Assembly (NCBI GenBank): GCA_027493615.1
Contig: JAOSKK010000012.1
Location: 186,001 to 250,000 of the forward strand
Length of the DNA: 64,000 nucleotides
Source: Verrucomicrobiota bacterium
Lineage (GTDB): Bacteria > Verrucomicrobiota > Verrucomicrobiia > Limisphaerales > J093
Direction of reading: 5' to 3'
Shown here: positions 1-9,200 of the stretch, piece after piece
Layout of the letters: each line of letters starts with the position of its first letter
Position numbering within the stretch: the stretch's first letter is position 1
Notes under the pieces: model-generated
Databases searched by the model: none
Told to the model about the DNA's origin: nothing
Seen by the model: only the letters and a program-made list of their open reading frames with translations
Position numbers and translations under genes: made by a program

Positions 1-344
1 GCCAGGCAGGAAACCACACGCCTGGCCCAGGCCCGTTGTCTCCTGTTTTCCGGCCGGGGTGGTTGAGGGCGAGCAGCCGCACCGTAGTCACCGCGAGCCG
101 CGTCCACCCGGGGCCGCAACGTCCGCGTGTCGATCCCATGGCCCGTCCAGACCGCGGGATCCTCGGCCGGCAAGGGAGTGTTCATGGCTCGGCGACGATG
201 CCGCGACACCAGGTACGCACCGAGCACGGCGATCGCTGCCAGGCGCACGATGACTTCCAGGGTCGTCACCTGCCGTACCGGTTCGGTGACGCCGGTTGCA
301 GCGAGACTCCCGAGCAGAACCATCGAACCGGAAGTCGCGTTCAT
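1..344 (-). CDS. Hypothetical membrane-anchored protein, 3' end outside window
   Basis: An open frame on the minus strand begins with ATG at 344 (MNATSGSMVLLGSL) and runs off the left edge. It contains one hydrophobic stretch (LEVIVRLAAIAVLGAYLV) followed by a basic patch (SRHRRR), as in a single-pass inner-membrane anchor, and then a Pro/Arg-rich region. It starts 6 nt after the stop of the upstream lipoprotein gene, so the two may be co-transcribed. No family is recognised. The last ~100 nt also read plausibly in another frame, so a further frameshift may be present near position 90. Confidence 0.35.
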   Translation of the reverse strand, partial: MNATSGSMVLLGSLAATGVTEPVRQVTTLEVIVRLAAIAVLGAYLVSRHRRRAMNTPLPAEDPAVWTGHGIDTRTLRPRVDAARGDYGAAARPQPPRPENRRQRAWARRVVSCL

Positions 345-349
345 CAGGC

Positions 350-2229
350 CTACGGCGTGGCCAGGTAAGTGTCGAACGCCGCCCCGAACCGGCGCCGCGG
401 CGGACCCGCGCTGGCTTCGAGATAACGGATACCCTTCCAGACCAGAAGCCGCATGGGTCCCCTGCGTGAAGTAGTGCCGCACCAGCCAGGGGGCGTGGTT
501 GGCGGCCTGGACGGCATCCGGGCCCTTCTCGAACCCTTCCTCGAAGTACTGAGCCGCCTTGGCGGCATCCCCGCGTTTCGCGAAGTAGTCCCCCAAGCGG
601 AAGTAATATCGTACGGCGCCAGGGCGTGGAGCGCCTCGAGCCGTTCGACTGCGTCCGCCTGCCAGATCAGACTCACGTGGTGGACCCGATCGCTGGCTCG
701 GTGGGCGGTGAAGGGGGGAGGATTGTGACGGTGCCACTCACTGACGTCGCGACAATGCGGCGAGTGGTACACGGGCAGGCCGGCGGGCGGTGGCTCGTAC
801 AACTGGTTCCACAGGGCGGCCGGGACCAGTTCCGGCGTCTGGGCGATCACCCGGACCGCTGCGTCCACGGCCTGGCGATACGTCTTCTCGTCCTCGGCGT
901 GGGCGCGCTGGACGAAGGGGTAGAGCCGGAGCTTTTCGAACGGGCCGCTGGTCTGGCGGACGAAGTCGGCCGCGACTTCCGGCACCCCCCACAGGCGCCG
1001 TAAGAACCGATGGTTCTGCACCAGCGTGTGGCAAAGGTGCCGTTGCAGGAACTGCGCCCAGTGCCCTTCGCTGATCACCCGGATCCGTGCCGCCCCTCCC
1101 GGCCCCGGGCTCACGCAGGGCGACGGCAGCTCATTCAGCCACGAGCTCAGTCCTTCCGGTCCCGGCGGAGGCCGGCCGGAAACCTTGAACACCTGCCCGA
1201 TCTCCTGCAGTTCGAGCGCCAGGCTCAGCCGACTCAACTGGTGTCCGAGTTCCACCGACAATGCCAGTTCCTGCGCCATCCGGCAGAAGTCCGGTCGCGC
1301 GGCGAGCATTTCGGGTGCGAGTTCCTCCCAAGCGATGGTGGGCTGGACGGATCGCGCATAGCTGCTGAACCAGCCGATCTGCTCGAGTGGCGTCCGCTCG
1401 TTCACCGCGTTCAGTTCCCGGTAATCTCCCGTCACCCACGCGCGCAGGGCCCGCTTCCAAGGCGCCATCGCCGGCTCCGGCGGCCAGGACTGCAGTCGTT
1501 CCAAGGCCCCGGTTTGGTGGCCCATCAGCGCGTAGAGCAGCACCTCCGCCACGCGCCCTTCGCCGCTGGCCGCCCGCTCGGGGCCAGGGCCCGGGCGAAT
1601 GCCAGATGGGCCGTCAGGCGGCCCAGCACGCTGCGGACGTCGGAAAACACCCCCGCCGCCTCGCGCAGCCCGAAAACCCCGAGCAGCAACGCCGCCCGCT
1701 CGTGCTGGACCGGTTGCCGGAACTCCTCCCGCAGGGCCTGGGATACGCGTTCGTTGGCGCGCTCGATGGCGGGAGCGTCCAAGGCCAGCAACTCCTCCAG
1801 CAGCGACGGCCCCTCCGTGCCAGCCGGTTCGGTCGCCGCGACGGGACGACCGATTTCCTGGAACAGCCCGTCGAGCACAGGACCATACACGGCGGGATCC
1901 CAAAGGGGACGCTCGATCACGAGCTTGAAAGGTTGATCCGCACCCCCCGACTTCCCGCGCAGGCTCACGCGGTAGTCCGGATGCCCCCAGGCGGCTTCCT
2001 CACCCTCCTCCACACGGACGCGCCGGGAAGCATCCGTTGCCACGGTTCCCGCCACCGCCCATTGGGTCATGCCCAGCAGATCCTCGAGCAGGCTCTGCAC
2101 GATGAACTGGCTTTCCTCCTCGTACCGCCCTCCGGTTGCCGCCGGCCCCGAACGCCGGCAGCCCGACATGCCCAGCAACAAACCAGCGCTCACCAGCAGG
2201 ACTGGCACCGTTATGGAGGAGGAGTTCAT
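350..2229 (-). CDS. Putative lipoprotein with TPR-like C-terminus (frameshifted)
   Basis: Reconstructed from three reading frames. The start MNSSSITVPVLL is followed by a hydrophobic segment and a lipobox-like GMSGC at about residues 20-24, so the product is probably an envelope lipoprotein. The frame switches near 1575 (into EVLLYALMGHQTGALERL), near 610 (into RYYFRLGDYFAKRGDAAKAA, a TPR-like helix pair) and probably near 460, ending at 350. The middle (~320 residues) is helical and not assignable to a family. Three frame changes in one gene fit the window-wide indel problem; true decay is the alternative. Function unknown. It lies downstream of the propeller-protein gene on the same strand, with a 33-nt gap. 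Confidence 0.5.
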
Positions 2230-2262
2230 GGGATCGATTGCCACCGGTCGGGCCAGTACCTG

Positions 2263-5217
2263 TCAAAGTTGCCGCATCCGAAAGAACCGACGCGCCAAGC
2301 CGGCGCTCTCCAGATCCACCGTCGCGTTGCCGGTGAATTCGCCCGGCAGCACCGTCCACTCCCCGCCCAGTTCGTCCGTGTATTCGATCACGTACCGCTG
2401 CTCCGAGGAGCCGCTCCACAGCAGCGTGGCCCGGCCCGTCGTCAACTCGCGCTGGATCACCAGCAGCGGGCCGGTCTCGCTCAAGATCTCGACCTGGAAC
2501 AGGTCAACGCTCTGGTTGAAATCTCCGGAGACTAGGTCCGGGGCATGGCTGAGAAAGAAGACGTGCCGCCCATCGGCACTGAAGAACGGCCGAAGTGACC
2601 AGCCAGCCCCCGCTCTGCCGGATCCCGAGCGGCTGAGCAGAAGCGTCCGGCCGGCCTGCAGGTCATGGAGAAACACGTCCTTCGCGCCATTGCCGTCGTC
2701 CGGCACCAGGTTGTCCGCGCGACTCGCGAACGCCACGTACCGGCCGTCGGCGCTGATCGCCGTGAACTTGCTGTTGCCGTTGCCTGGACTGATCCCGTCC
2801 TGGGCCACACTCACCAACTGCACCTCGCCGGTTTCGACCTCCGCGCACCAGGCCTGGGTCGGGCTGCCTGGCTCCGTCCCCGGCGACGCCCAGACCACCC
2901 GGCGCCCGTTCGCGCTGAGGCCCAGATTCGCCGGGAACTGTCGGTTCAAGCGGTGGGCAAACAGAACCTCGTTTCTCGCCCAGTCCGTCACCACGACGGC
3001 GTTGGTCCCCCTCGCCGAAATATGGAGGTACGCCACGCGCGTTCCGTCGCCGCTCAACACTGGCTCGGTGGCGGGTGAGGCAGAGGTCCAGAGCGCCGTC
3101 ACCGGTTGCCCGCCGCCGGTAAACCAGGCCGCGGTCTCGTGCACCTCGATGTGCGGATTCGCTCCGCTGAGTACGCTGGTGCTGAGACTCACCGCGACCT
3201 TCTGGCCATCCCGACTGAAGCTCGGCTGACCCGCCGCCACACCCGGGAACGGAGGCGCAAAGCTCCCCCCGGCCACATCCGCCAGACGCGAGACCGGCTG
3301 GGTCACTTCCTGGAACGTCAGGAACGCCCAACGGCCCTCGGGGCTGATGAGGCAGGGCGGCCGGACGTGAGTACCGGTCGCCAGGTTCACCGGCCGGAGC
3401 CGCGCGCGTTCACCGGTGGCGATTGTGTCCACAAAGGCATCGACCTCGGCGCCAAGGTCGGCAGAAACCAGCTTCGTCGCCGGACTGACGAACAGCAGCC
3501 TGGCGCCGTCCGCGGTGAGCGACGGCATCGCTGGATGACCGTTCGCCAGGTTTCCATCGGCGTCCCGGCTCACGAGGCGCCGCTCGCCCGTCCGCGTGTC
3601 ATGCAGATAGACCTGCATGTGTCTTCCTTCACCAGCAGGGCCCGGTGGAAACGCCGTCAACGCCACGTAGCGACCATCGGCGCTGACCCCCGCAGGTTGC
3701 ACCCCAACCCACCCCCGTCCCGTCGCAGACTCTCCGCCCAGCGGCAGCAGACGCGCGGAGCCCGCCACGGTGTCCGGCGTCTCGGGAAAGAAGATCGTCA
3801 GGGCGCCGTCCTCATCGACGGTCAAGGTGGCCGCCCACTGGCCGTTCCGACTCATCACCCAGCGCCCGCCGGGGTCGGTCACTCCCAACTCGGCAACGAC
3901 ACGCAGCCCGCCCGTGTCCCGGTCCCACGCATAGAGCTGGTGGGAATCCGCGGTTCCTCCCGGCACCAGATTCCCAGCGCGGCTGACGAACCACACGCTG
4001 CGGCCATCGGGTGTCAGGCGGACGTCCGCAGCATCGGCATCCGCCGGCGTCACGCCGTCGGGCCCGGCGCTGATCAGATGTGTGGTTTGGCTCTCCGCAT
4101 CGTACAGATAGACCTGCGACGGGCCGTTGGTGAAGACCGACGCCGACGGGTCGTACAAGGGCAAGGGGGCGGAGTAGGCCAGATACCGACCGTCCGCACT
4201 CACCGCCGCGCGGAAGGCAGACGCGGCAAAGGCCTGCCGCAGCACGTCGTTCGTGCGCAGGCTCAGAAGCGTGGTCGTGGCCTGCTCGACGTCATGCAGA
4301 CAGAGACCGTGTCGGGTGGCCGCGCCGACCTGCATCTCGCTGCGAAAGGCCACAAATCGGCCGTCGGCGCTGAGCGCGGGAACGCCGTGTGTCGTGGGTT
4401 GAGTGGAAACGAACTCCGCCGGCAGGTTGGCCGAGCAATCCACGGACTGACCTGTGGCGAGGTCCTTCCAGACCACCACGCTCCGGGCGGGCGATCCAGA
4501 GATCGTGTTCGCAGTGAAGGCCAGGACCTTTGCCTCCGGTGTCGCAGCGAAGGCACTCAGACGCCAGGGAACCTGACCTCCGGACGGGACATTGGTCGTC
4601 AGGCACTCAGTCTGGCCGGTCTCCAGGTTGTGCCGGAAGAGGTTGTAGGCCGAGAGGACCGCCCCGGGCGCCAGGTCCTGGGCCGGGCTGCGAAAGATGA
4701 CTTGGCGCCCATCCGCGGAGATCAGCGGATCCGAGGTTGGACCGCTCGAACTGCCGCCATCGTCCGTCAGGCTGGCCAACCGCGTTTGGCCGGTGGCCTG
4801 CTCATGAACCAGGACGTCCCACGTGTCGTTCGTGTCCGGGCTTGCCAGGTTCGAGGCGCGGCTCAAGAACACGATCCAGCTAGCGTCCGCGGAGGCACCC
4901 GCCGCCAGCGATGTCCCGTTCCCCGACCAACCGGTGGCGTCGCGGCTGACCAGAGTTACCTTCCCACTTGTGCGGTCGAACAGAAAGGCGTCCGCGGCGG
5001 TGTTCGCGTCGTGCGCCGTCAGGCGCTCGCTTGTCGACGTGAACAGCAGCCAACGACCGTCGTCCGAGAGGGCCTTGAGCAACGTGAGTTCGGGCGCCGG
5101 GATGGCTTCGAGCGCCGTTGTGGCCGCCCCGAGCAGCCGAGGCGGGGGAGCCTGGGCCCGCAGCGGTAATAGGGCGGCCGGCAGGAGAACCAGCGCGGCG
5201 ACGAGACGAGGCTTCAT
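2263..5217 (-). CDS. Secreted TolB-like beta-propeller protein
   Basis: The ATG at 5217 (MKPRLVAALVLLPAALLPLRAQA) gives a typical Sec signal peptide; the longer upstream frame lacks one. The ~985-residue product carries about fifteen PD40/WD40-like blades with the repeated core S-A-D-G-R-x-V-x-F (for example SADGRYVAFASRADNLVP), characteristic of TolB-type propellers. The C-terminal ~70 residues (LLWSGSSEQRYVIEYTDELG) form a small beta domain also seen at the ends of other secreted proteins here, possibly a sorting or adhesion module. Proteins of this kind are extracellular or periplasmic and usually of unknown ligand. The frame is intact, unlike several neighbours. The gene lies 32 nt downstream of the pseudopilin gene on the same strand, so they may be co-transcribed. 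Confidence 0.8.
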   Translation of the reverse strand: MKPRLVAALVLLPAALLPLRAQAPPPRLLGAATTALEAIPAPELTLLKALSDDGRWLLFTSTSERLTAHDANTAADAFLFDRTSGKVTLVSRDATGWSGNGTSLAAGASADASWIVFLSRASNLASPDTNDTWDVLVHEQATGQTRLASLTDDGGSSSGPTSDPLISADGRQVIFRSPAQDLAPGAVLSAYNLFRHNLETGQTECLTTNVPSGGQVPWRLSAFAATPEAKVLAFTANTISGSPARSVVVWKDLATGQSVDCSANLPAEFVSTQPTTHGVPALSADGRFVAFRSEMQVGAATRHGLCLHDVEQATTTLLSLRTNDVLRQAFAASAFRAAVSADGRYLAYSAPLPLYDPSASVFTNGPSQVYLYDAESQTTHLISAGPDGVTPADADAADVRLTPDGRSVWFVSRAGNLVPGGTADSHQLYAWDRDTGGLRVVAELGVTDPGGRWVMSRNGQWAATLTVDEDGALTIFFPETPDTVAGSARLLPLGGESATGRGWVGVQPAGVSADGRYVALTAFPPGPAGEGRHMQVYLHDTRTGERRLVSRDADGNLANGHPAMPSLTADGARLLFVSPATKLVSADLGAEVDAFVDTIATGERARLRPVNLATGTHVRPPCLISPEGRWAFLTFQEVTQPVSRLADVAGGSFAPPFPGVAAGQPSFSRDGQKVAVSLSTSVLSGANPHIEVHETAAWFTGGGQPVTALWTSASPATEPVLSGDGTRVAYLHISARGTNAVVVTDWARNEVLFAHRLNRQFPANLGLSANGRRVVWASPGTEPGSPTQAWCAEVETGEVQLVSVAQDGISPGNGNSKFTAISADGRYVAFASRADNLVPDDGNGAKDVFLHDLQAGRTLLLSRSGSGRAGAGWSLRPFFSADGRHVFFLSHAPDLVSGDFNQSVDLFQVEILSETGPLLVIQRELTTGRATLLWSGSSEQRYVIEYTDELGGEWTVLPGEFTGNATVDLESAGLARRFFRMRQL

Positions 5218-5249
5218 GGGGCGGAGCAGGCAAGGGTTCGGGTTGGCGC

Positions 5250-6080
5250 TCACCGTTGCGGCGTGTGGTCCAGCAGCCACTGCAAATCCGGGTTGCCCGG
5301 CGCAACGAACACGTTGACGTCGGGCCGGAGCCGCACGGGCCGCCTCAGTTCGGGGCTTTCCCAGCGGCGCAGTTCGAGGTGGCCGTCGGCAAAGGTGAAC
5401 CACGCCGCGCCCTCGTGATGCGACCCGGGGAGGTCCACGATGTTCTGCGGCGAGTTCGGTACGAGGAAGAGGGGATCGTTGATGCTGTCCGGGTGTTCAT
5501 CCAGGAAGACAAAGGCCTCTTGGGGGCTGGGCCAGATGGGGTCGCTCCTGCGCAGCAGGTGGGCTGTCTCGGGACTGACGGGGCCGGTCTCGGCGTTGCC
5601 CTCGCCGAAGGCCACGCTCAGCGAGTACGTGCGGACGCGGCCGCTCCAACCCCGCGCGGCTTGCGCCGGGCTGAGGTAATCGTCCGCCGGGCACTTGTAG
5701 ACGGACGCGTCCGGACCCAGGTACGGAGATAGCGCGGCATAGCGAAGGGTGGTGAGATACAGAACATTCGTGTTGTCGGTGCTGGTGCTCCAGTCCAGCC
5801 AACCTACCGCCCAGGGGCGCGCGGTGGCGCTCGCGAGTGGGGAGAAACCGCCGTGGTAGTTGCCGACGAACTGGCCGTCGTTTTCGTCCGCGTAGAGCAT
5901 CCACGCGGCGGACAACCGGCGCAGGTTCTCCATGCAGACCAGGGATTTCGCAGCCCCCGTGCTGCCGCGGACCGGGGTGGCGACCGCGACCAGCAGCGCG
6001 AGAACGGTCAGTAGCACCAACAGTTCGAGTCGGGTGAAACCGCGCCTGGTCTCGTCGGCTCCGGGCTGCTCAGGTCTCAT
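5250..6080 (-). CDS. Prepilin-type N-terminal methylation domain protein (type II pseudopilin-like)
   Basis: Residues 14-35 form a type IV prepilin leader (RRGFTRLELLVLLTVLALLV): cleavage is expected after Gly, with Glu at mature position 5, here in the variant GFTRLE rather than GFTLIE. The body has the fold signature of Verrucomicrobiota/Planctomycetota pseudopilins: [18 protein letters not shown] and, near the C-terminus, FADGHLELRRW. It is predicted to be processed by prepilin peptidase and held in the inner membrane or assembled into a pseudopilus. No other secretion-apparatus gene is adjacent. It closely resembles the pseudopilin at 39.7 kb (both have DEHPDSIND and FADGH), so the two are paralogues. 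Confidence 0.85.
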   Translation of the reverse strand: MRPEQPGADETRRGFTRLELLVLLTVLALLVAVATPVRGSTGAAKSLVCMENLRRLSAAWMLYADENDGQFVGNYHGGFSPLASATARPWAVGWLDWSTSTDNTNVLYLTTLRYAALSPYLGPDASVYKCPADDYLSPAQAARGWSGRVRTYSLSVAFGEGNAETGPVSPETAHLLRRSDPIWPSPQEAFVFLDEHPDSINDPLFLVPNSPQNIVDLPGSHHEGAAWFTFADGHLELRRWESPELRRPVRLRPDVNVFVAPGNPDLQWLLDHTPQR

Positions 6081-6249
6081 AAGAGATTACTTAGCATGAT
6101 CTTTGCCAGCGCTCCAATTCGCGGCCCCAGAAGTCTCCAGTCGTCTGTTCCCGACCCAGGTCCTTCGCCGGTCATGCCGAACCGTCGCGTTCGACTCCGC
6201 TGCCGGAGCGCTCTGGTGGAACGTGCGACGCCCCGTGGAGTTGACAATA

Positions 6250-6264
6250 TCAAGAACTGACCCC
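6250..6264 (-). repeat. Solo GGGGTCA-type repeat end overlapping a stop codon
   Basis: On the minus strand this reads GGGGTCAGTTCTTGA. With its flank (6240-6264) it matches the right end of the transposable element at 50.6 kb at 19 of 25 positions. Read in the frame of the giant upstream gene it gives Gly-Val-Ser-Ser-stop, so the repeat supplies that gene's stop codon. It appears to be a remnant REP-like end without a partner nearby. Confidence 0.6.
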
Positions 6265-9200
6265 TTCTCGCCGCGTCAGTCGATCCGGCACCCGGAAGAA
6301 CTCCAGCGGTTGCTGGCGTGCCGGGAGCGGTACCACGGCACCCGGGACGAACGCGTTCGTGGACACTGGTTCCCACGTCGCGAGGTCGGTGGAGCGGAGG
6401 ATGACCCCCGTGCCGGACCACGCGCCAACGGTGACCAGACCGGGATCGGCCCCGGGGGCGGTCCTGAGCGCGAGCGACGGAGGTCGCAACAACACCGGGG
6501 CGTCAAGGAACAGCAGGAACGCCCCCGTGGACGTCAACGAACCATCCACCACGATCGCGTAGTCGCAGCCGGCCACGGCCTCGAATTCGAGGGCACTGAA
6601 TTTGCCCGAGTCGGTTGAGAGGGCGACCTGCTGGAGGCTGTTCACGGCGGTGCCGGTGAACACAGCGACGCGCGCCGTGAAGCCGCCCCCGACCACCTGG
6701 ATGTAAGTTCTGCCCCAACCGGGAGCGCGCCAGCGCCACCAGACGGTAGCCCGGTTGGGCGGCGATCCCAGCCACGGCTCGAGCGGTTCGACGGTGGCGC
6801 CGACGTTCGAACCCTCGACCTGCCAGCGGGCGCCTTCGACGGCGATCCGGCTGGCGAAAGCGTCGTTCGCGGGCGGTCCGGGCGGGGAGGAGACTTGCAC
6901 GAGTTCGAGGGTGAAGGCGCCGGTCGCGCCGGCGTAACCGGTGACGGCGATGATGTACCGCGTGCCCGCGCTGCCGTGGAAGATCGCCCGGCTTCCGCGG
7001 CCGCCCGCGGGGTCGTCGTCGTTGCTGGCCAGCGCCCGAAGGGTGTGCAGCGTCTGCCCGTGATGGTGTAGACTGCGAGGACTGAGTCGAAGGTGACCGG
7101 ACCGAGTCGGGCGCGCACCGTGCCGTTGGTGGGGGCGGTCCAATCGAACCAGACGGACGCACCAGCGGCGAGGCCTGCGTGGGCGGGTTCGCCGGACTCG
7201 GCGGTGGCGGCCGCGTTCGATCCGTCCAGCCTGACCTCGGCACCGGCGAGGACGGCCCGGTCGGCGAAAGCGTCGTTTGGGGGCGGGCTGGGCAGCGGCG
7301 TCTCGAGGGCGAGGGTCAACAGCACGTCGCCGGCGGCCTCGCGGAAGCCGTCCACCGCGATGCGGTACTGGCGGCCGGCGATGCCGGTGAACTTGACGAG
7401 GCTGGTGGGCGGCCAGCCGAGTTCGTCGTTGTTCACGCCCACGGTGCCGAGTGCGGCGACGTTGGCGCCGGTGAAGAGGCCGAGCACGGTATCGAATGAA
7501 CTGCCCCGTGTGCTCAAGTGGTAAACGCCGTTCGCGGTAGCGGTCCAGGTCCACCACAGCGTGCGCTGCGACGCCCCGGCCAGCAGGGGGTTCTCGAACT
7601 GCTGGACGGTCGCCGCACGGTTCGAGGCGCGCGCGGTGGCGTGGAGGCCGGACAGCTCGAACGGTCGGTAGAACTCGTCACCCGCGGGACCCGCGAGTTG
7701 GACCAGCAGGGGTGGGGTGTTCGCGGTCACGCCGTCGTTGTCCACCGCCCGCGCGTAGAAGGTGGTGGCGGCGGTGAAGTTCGAGAAGACCAACGCCCAC
7801 GGGGCGTTCGTGATCGTTGCGACCCAGTTGGCGGGTTCCAGATTCTCCCGGAAGAACTCGACCCGGACCACCGTGCCGTCCGGATCGCTGGCCGCCATTT
7901 CGAACGTGCCGTTGGTGCCCGCGTCCCAGACCGCGGGCTCGACGGGCGTGATCCACCGGATGGCGGGCCGGTGAGTGACCCGGAGCCGCAGTTCCACGGG
8001 GGCGCTGGTGGCGCCGAGGTTGTCGATGGCCAGGGCAGTCAGCACATGGTCGCCGGCCGCGAGGGCCGAGACCTCGAGCGCGAACGGGTGGTTGGTCACC
8101 GCGCCGAGGACCTCTTGCTGCCCGCGGAATTCGACGCGCTGGATGCCGCCGTCGGCGTCTCGGGCACGGCCGCCAGCCGGAGGACCGTGGCGACCGGAAA
8201 GACCGAGCCGTTGCCCGGCTCGAGCCAGGCCACCGTCGGGGGGAGATTCGTCGCGGGATCGGTGGCGGGATAGAGCCGGCGCGCAACGTCCGTGCGGCCG
8301 GCCTCGATGCTGACGGTGTAGTGCGCCTCCGGCCGGGCGCCCACGAACGCGCGGGTCGTCCGAGCTGGAGCAGGCTGACCGGAGCAAGTGTGTCGGCGCG
8401 GAACAAGCCGATCCGCTGGCCGTCGCTGGCCAGGAATTCACCGCGGCCCGGCAGGGGCGCATAGTCCACCACCGGCTGCAGACCGAGCGCGCCGTTCACC
8501 CGCAGGTCGTCGGCGGCACCGGGGGCGTTGTTGTAGATGCTGCCGCCGCCCCCCAGGAGTCGGGTTTCACCCGGGAGAACGAAGACCTGGCCGCCGACAC
8601 CCTGGATCTCGGGCGAAAACGACGGCGAGGACGCCCCCGCCGACAGCGCGCCCGTCTGGGGGTTGAAGCCGAACCGGCGGATGTGCGCCGGGTTGTCCCA
8701 CACCGCGGCGGCGAAGAGCGTCTGCTGCGAGGGTGCCAGACGGAGGGTAGCGCCGTTGTACATCGGCGTCTGCCCCACGAGCACACCGGTGGCCACCACA
8801 TGGGACTGGACGTAGGTCCACTGCCCCGAACCGCCTGCGACCAGGAGCAGGCCGTTGTCCGTCGCGACCAGATCCCCGGGGTCCAGATTGACGGCGAACA
8901 CCCGCAACAGCGCGTCGGCGTCGAGGTCGAACTCGGCGACGTAGCCCGTCTGGTCGAACCAGTACACATCGTGGGGATGCGCCAGCACCGCGGCGTACAG
9001 CCGGCGGCCGTCCGGCCTCATTGCTAGCGACTCGACCGGGTGTGGGAACTCCCAGCGCTTTTCCATGCGGCCCCCGTCAGGTCCAGGCGCACGACCCCGC
9101 CGCTGGTGGCATCGCTCAGCCAGAGCCGGGGGCGCACCGGATCGAACGCGACGTCCGCCGCCGCAAACGGCAGCACCCAGGGCTGGTGCTCGGGCGGATC

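Noticed and set aside
350..2244. Calling the TPR lipoprotein a decayed pseudogene
   Set aside because: Its frame breaks are of the same kind as those in essential genes of this window, so decay cannot be inferred.
3106..5169. 687-codon open frame on the plus strand
   Set aside because: Antisense to the propeller-protein gene, which has a signal peptide and regular blades; the plus-strand frame has neither.
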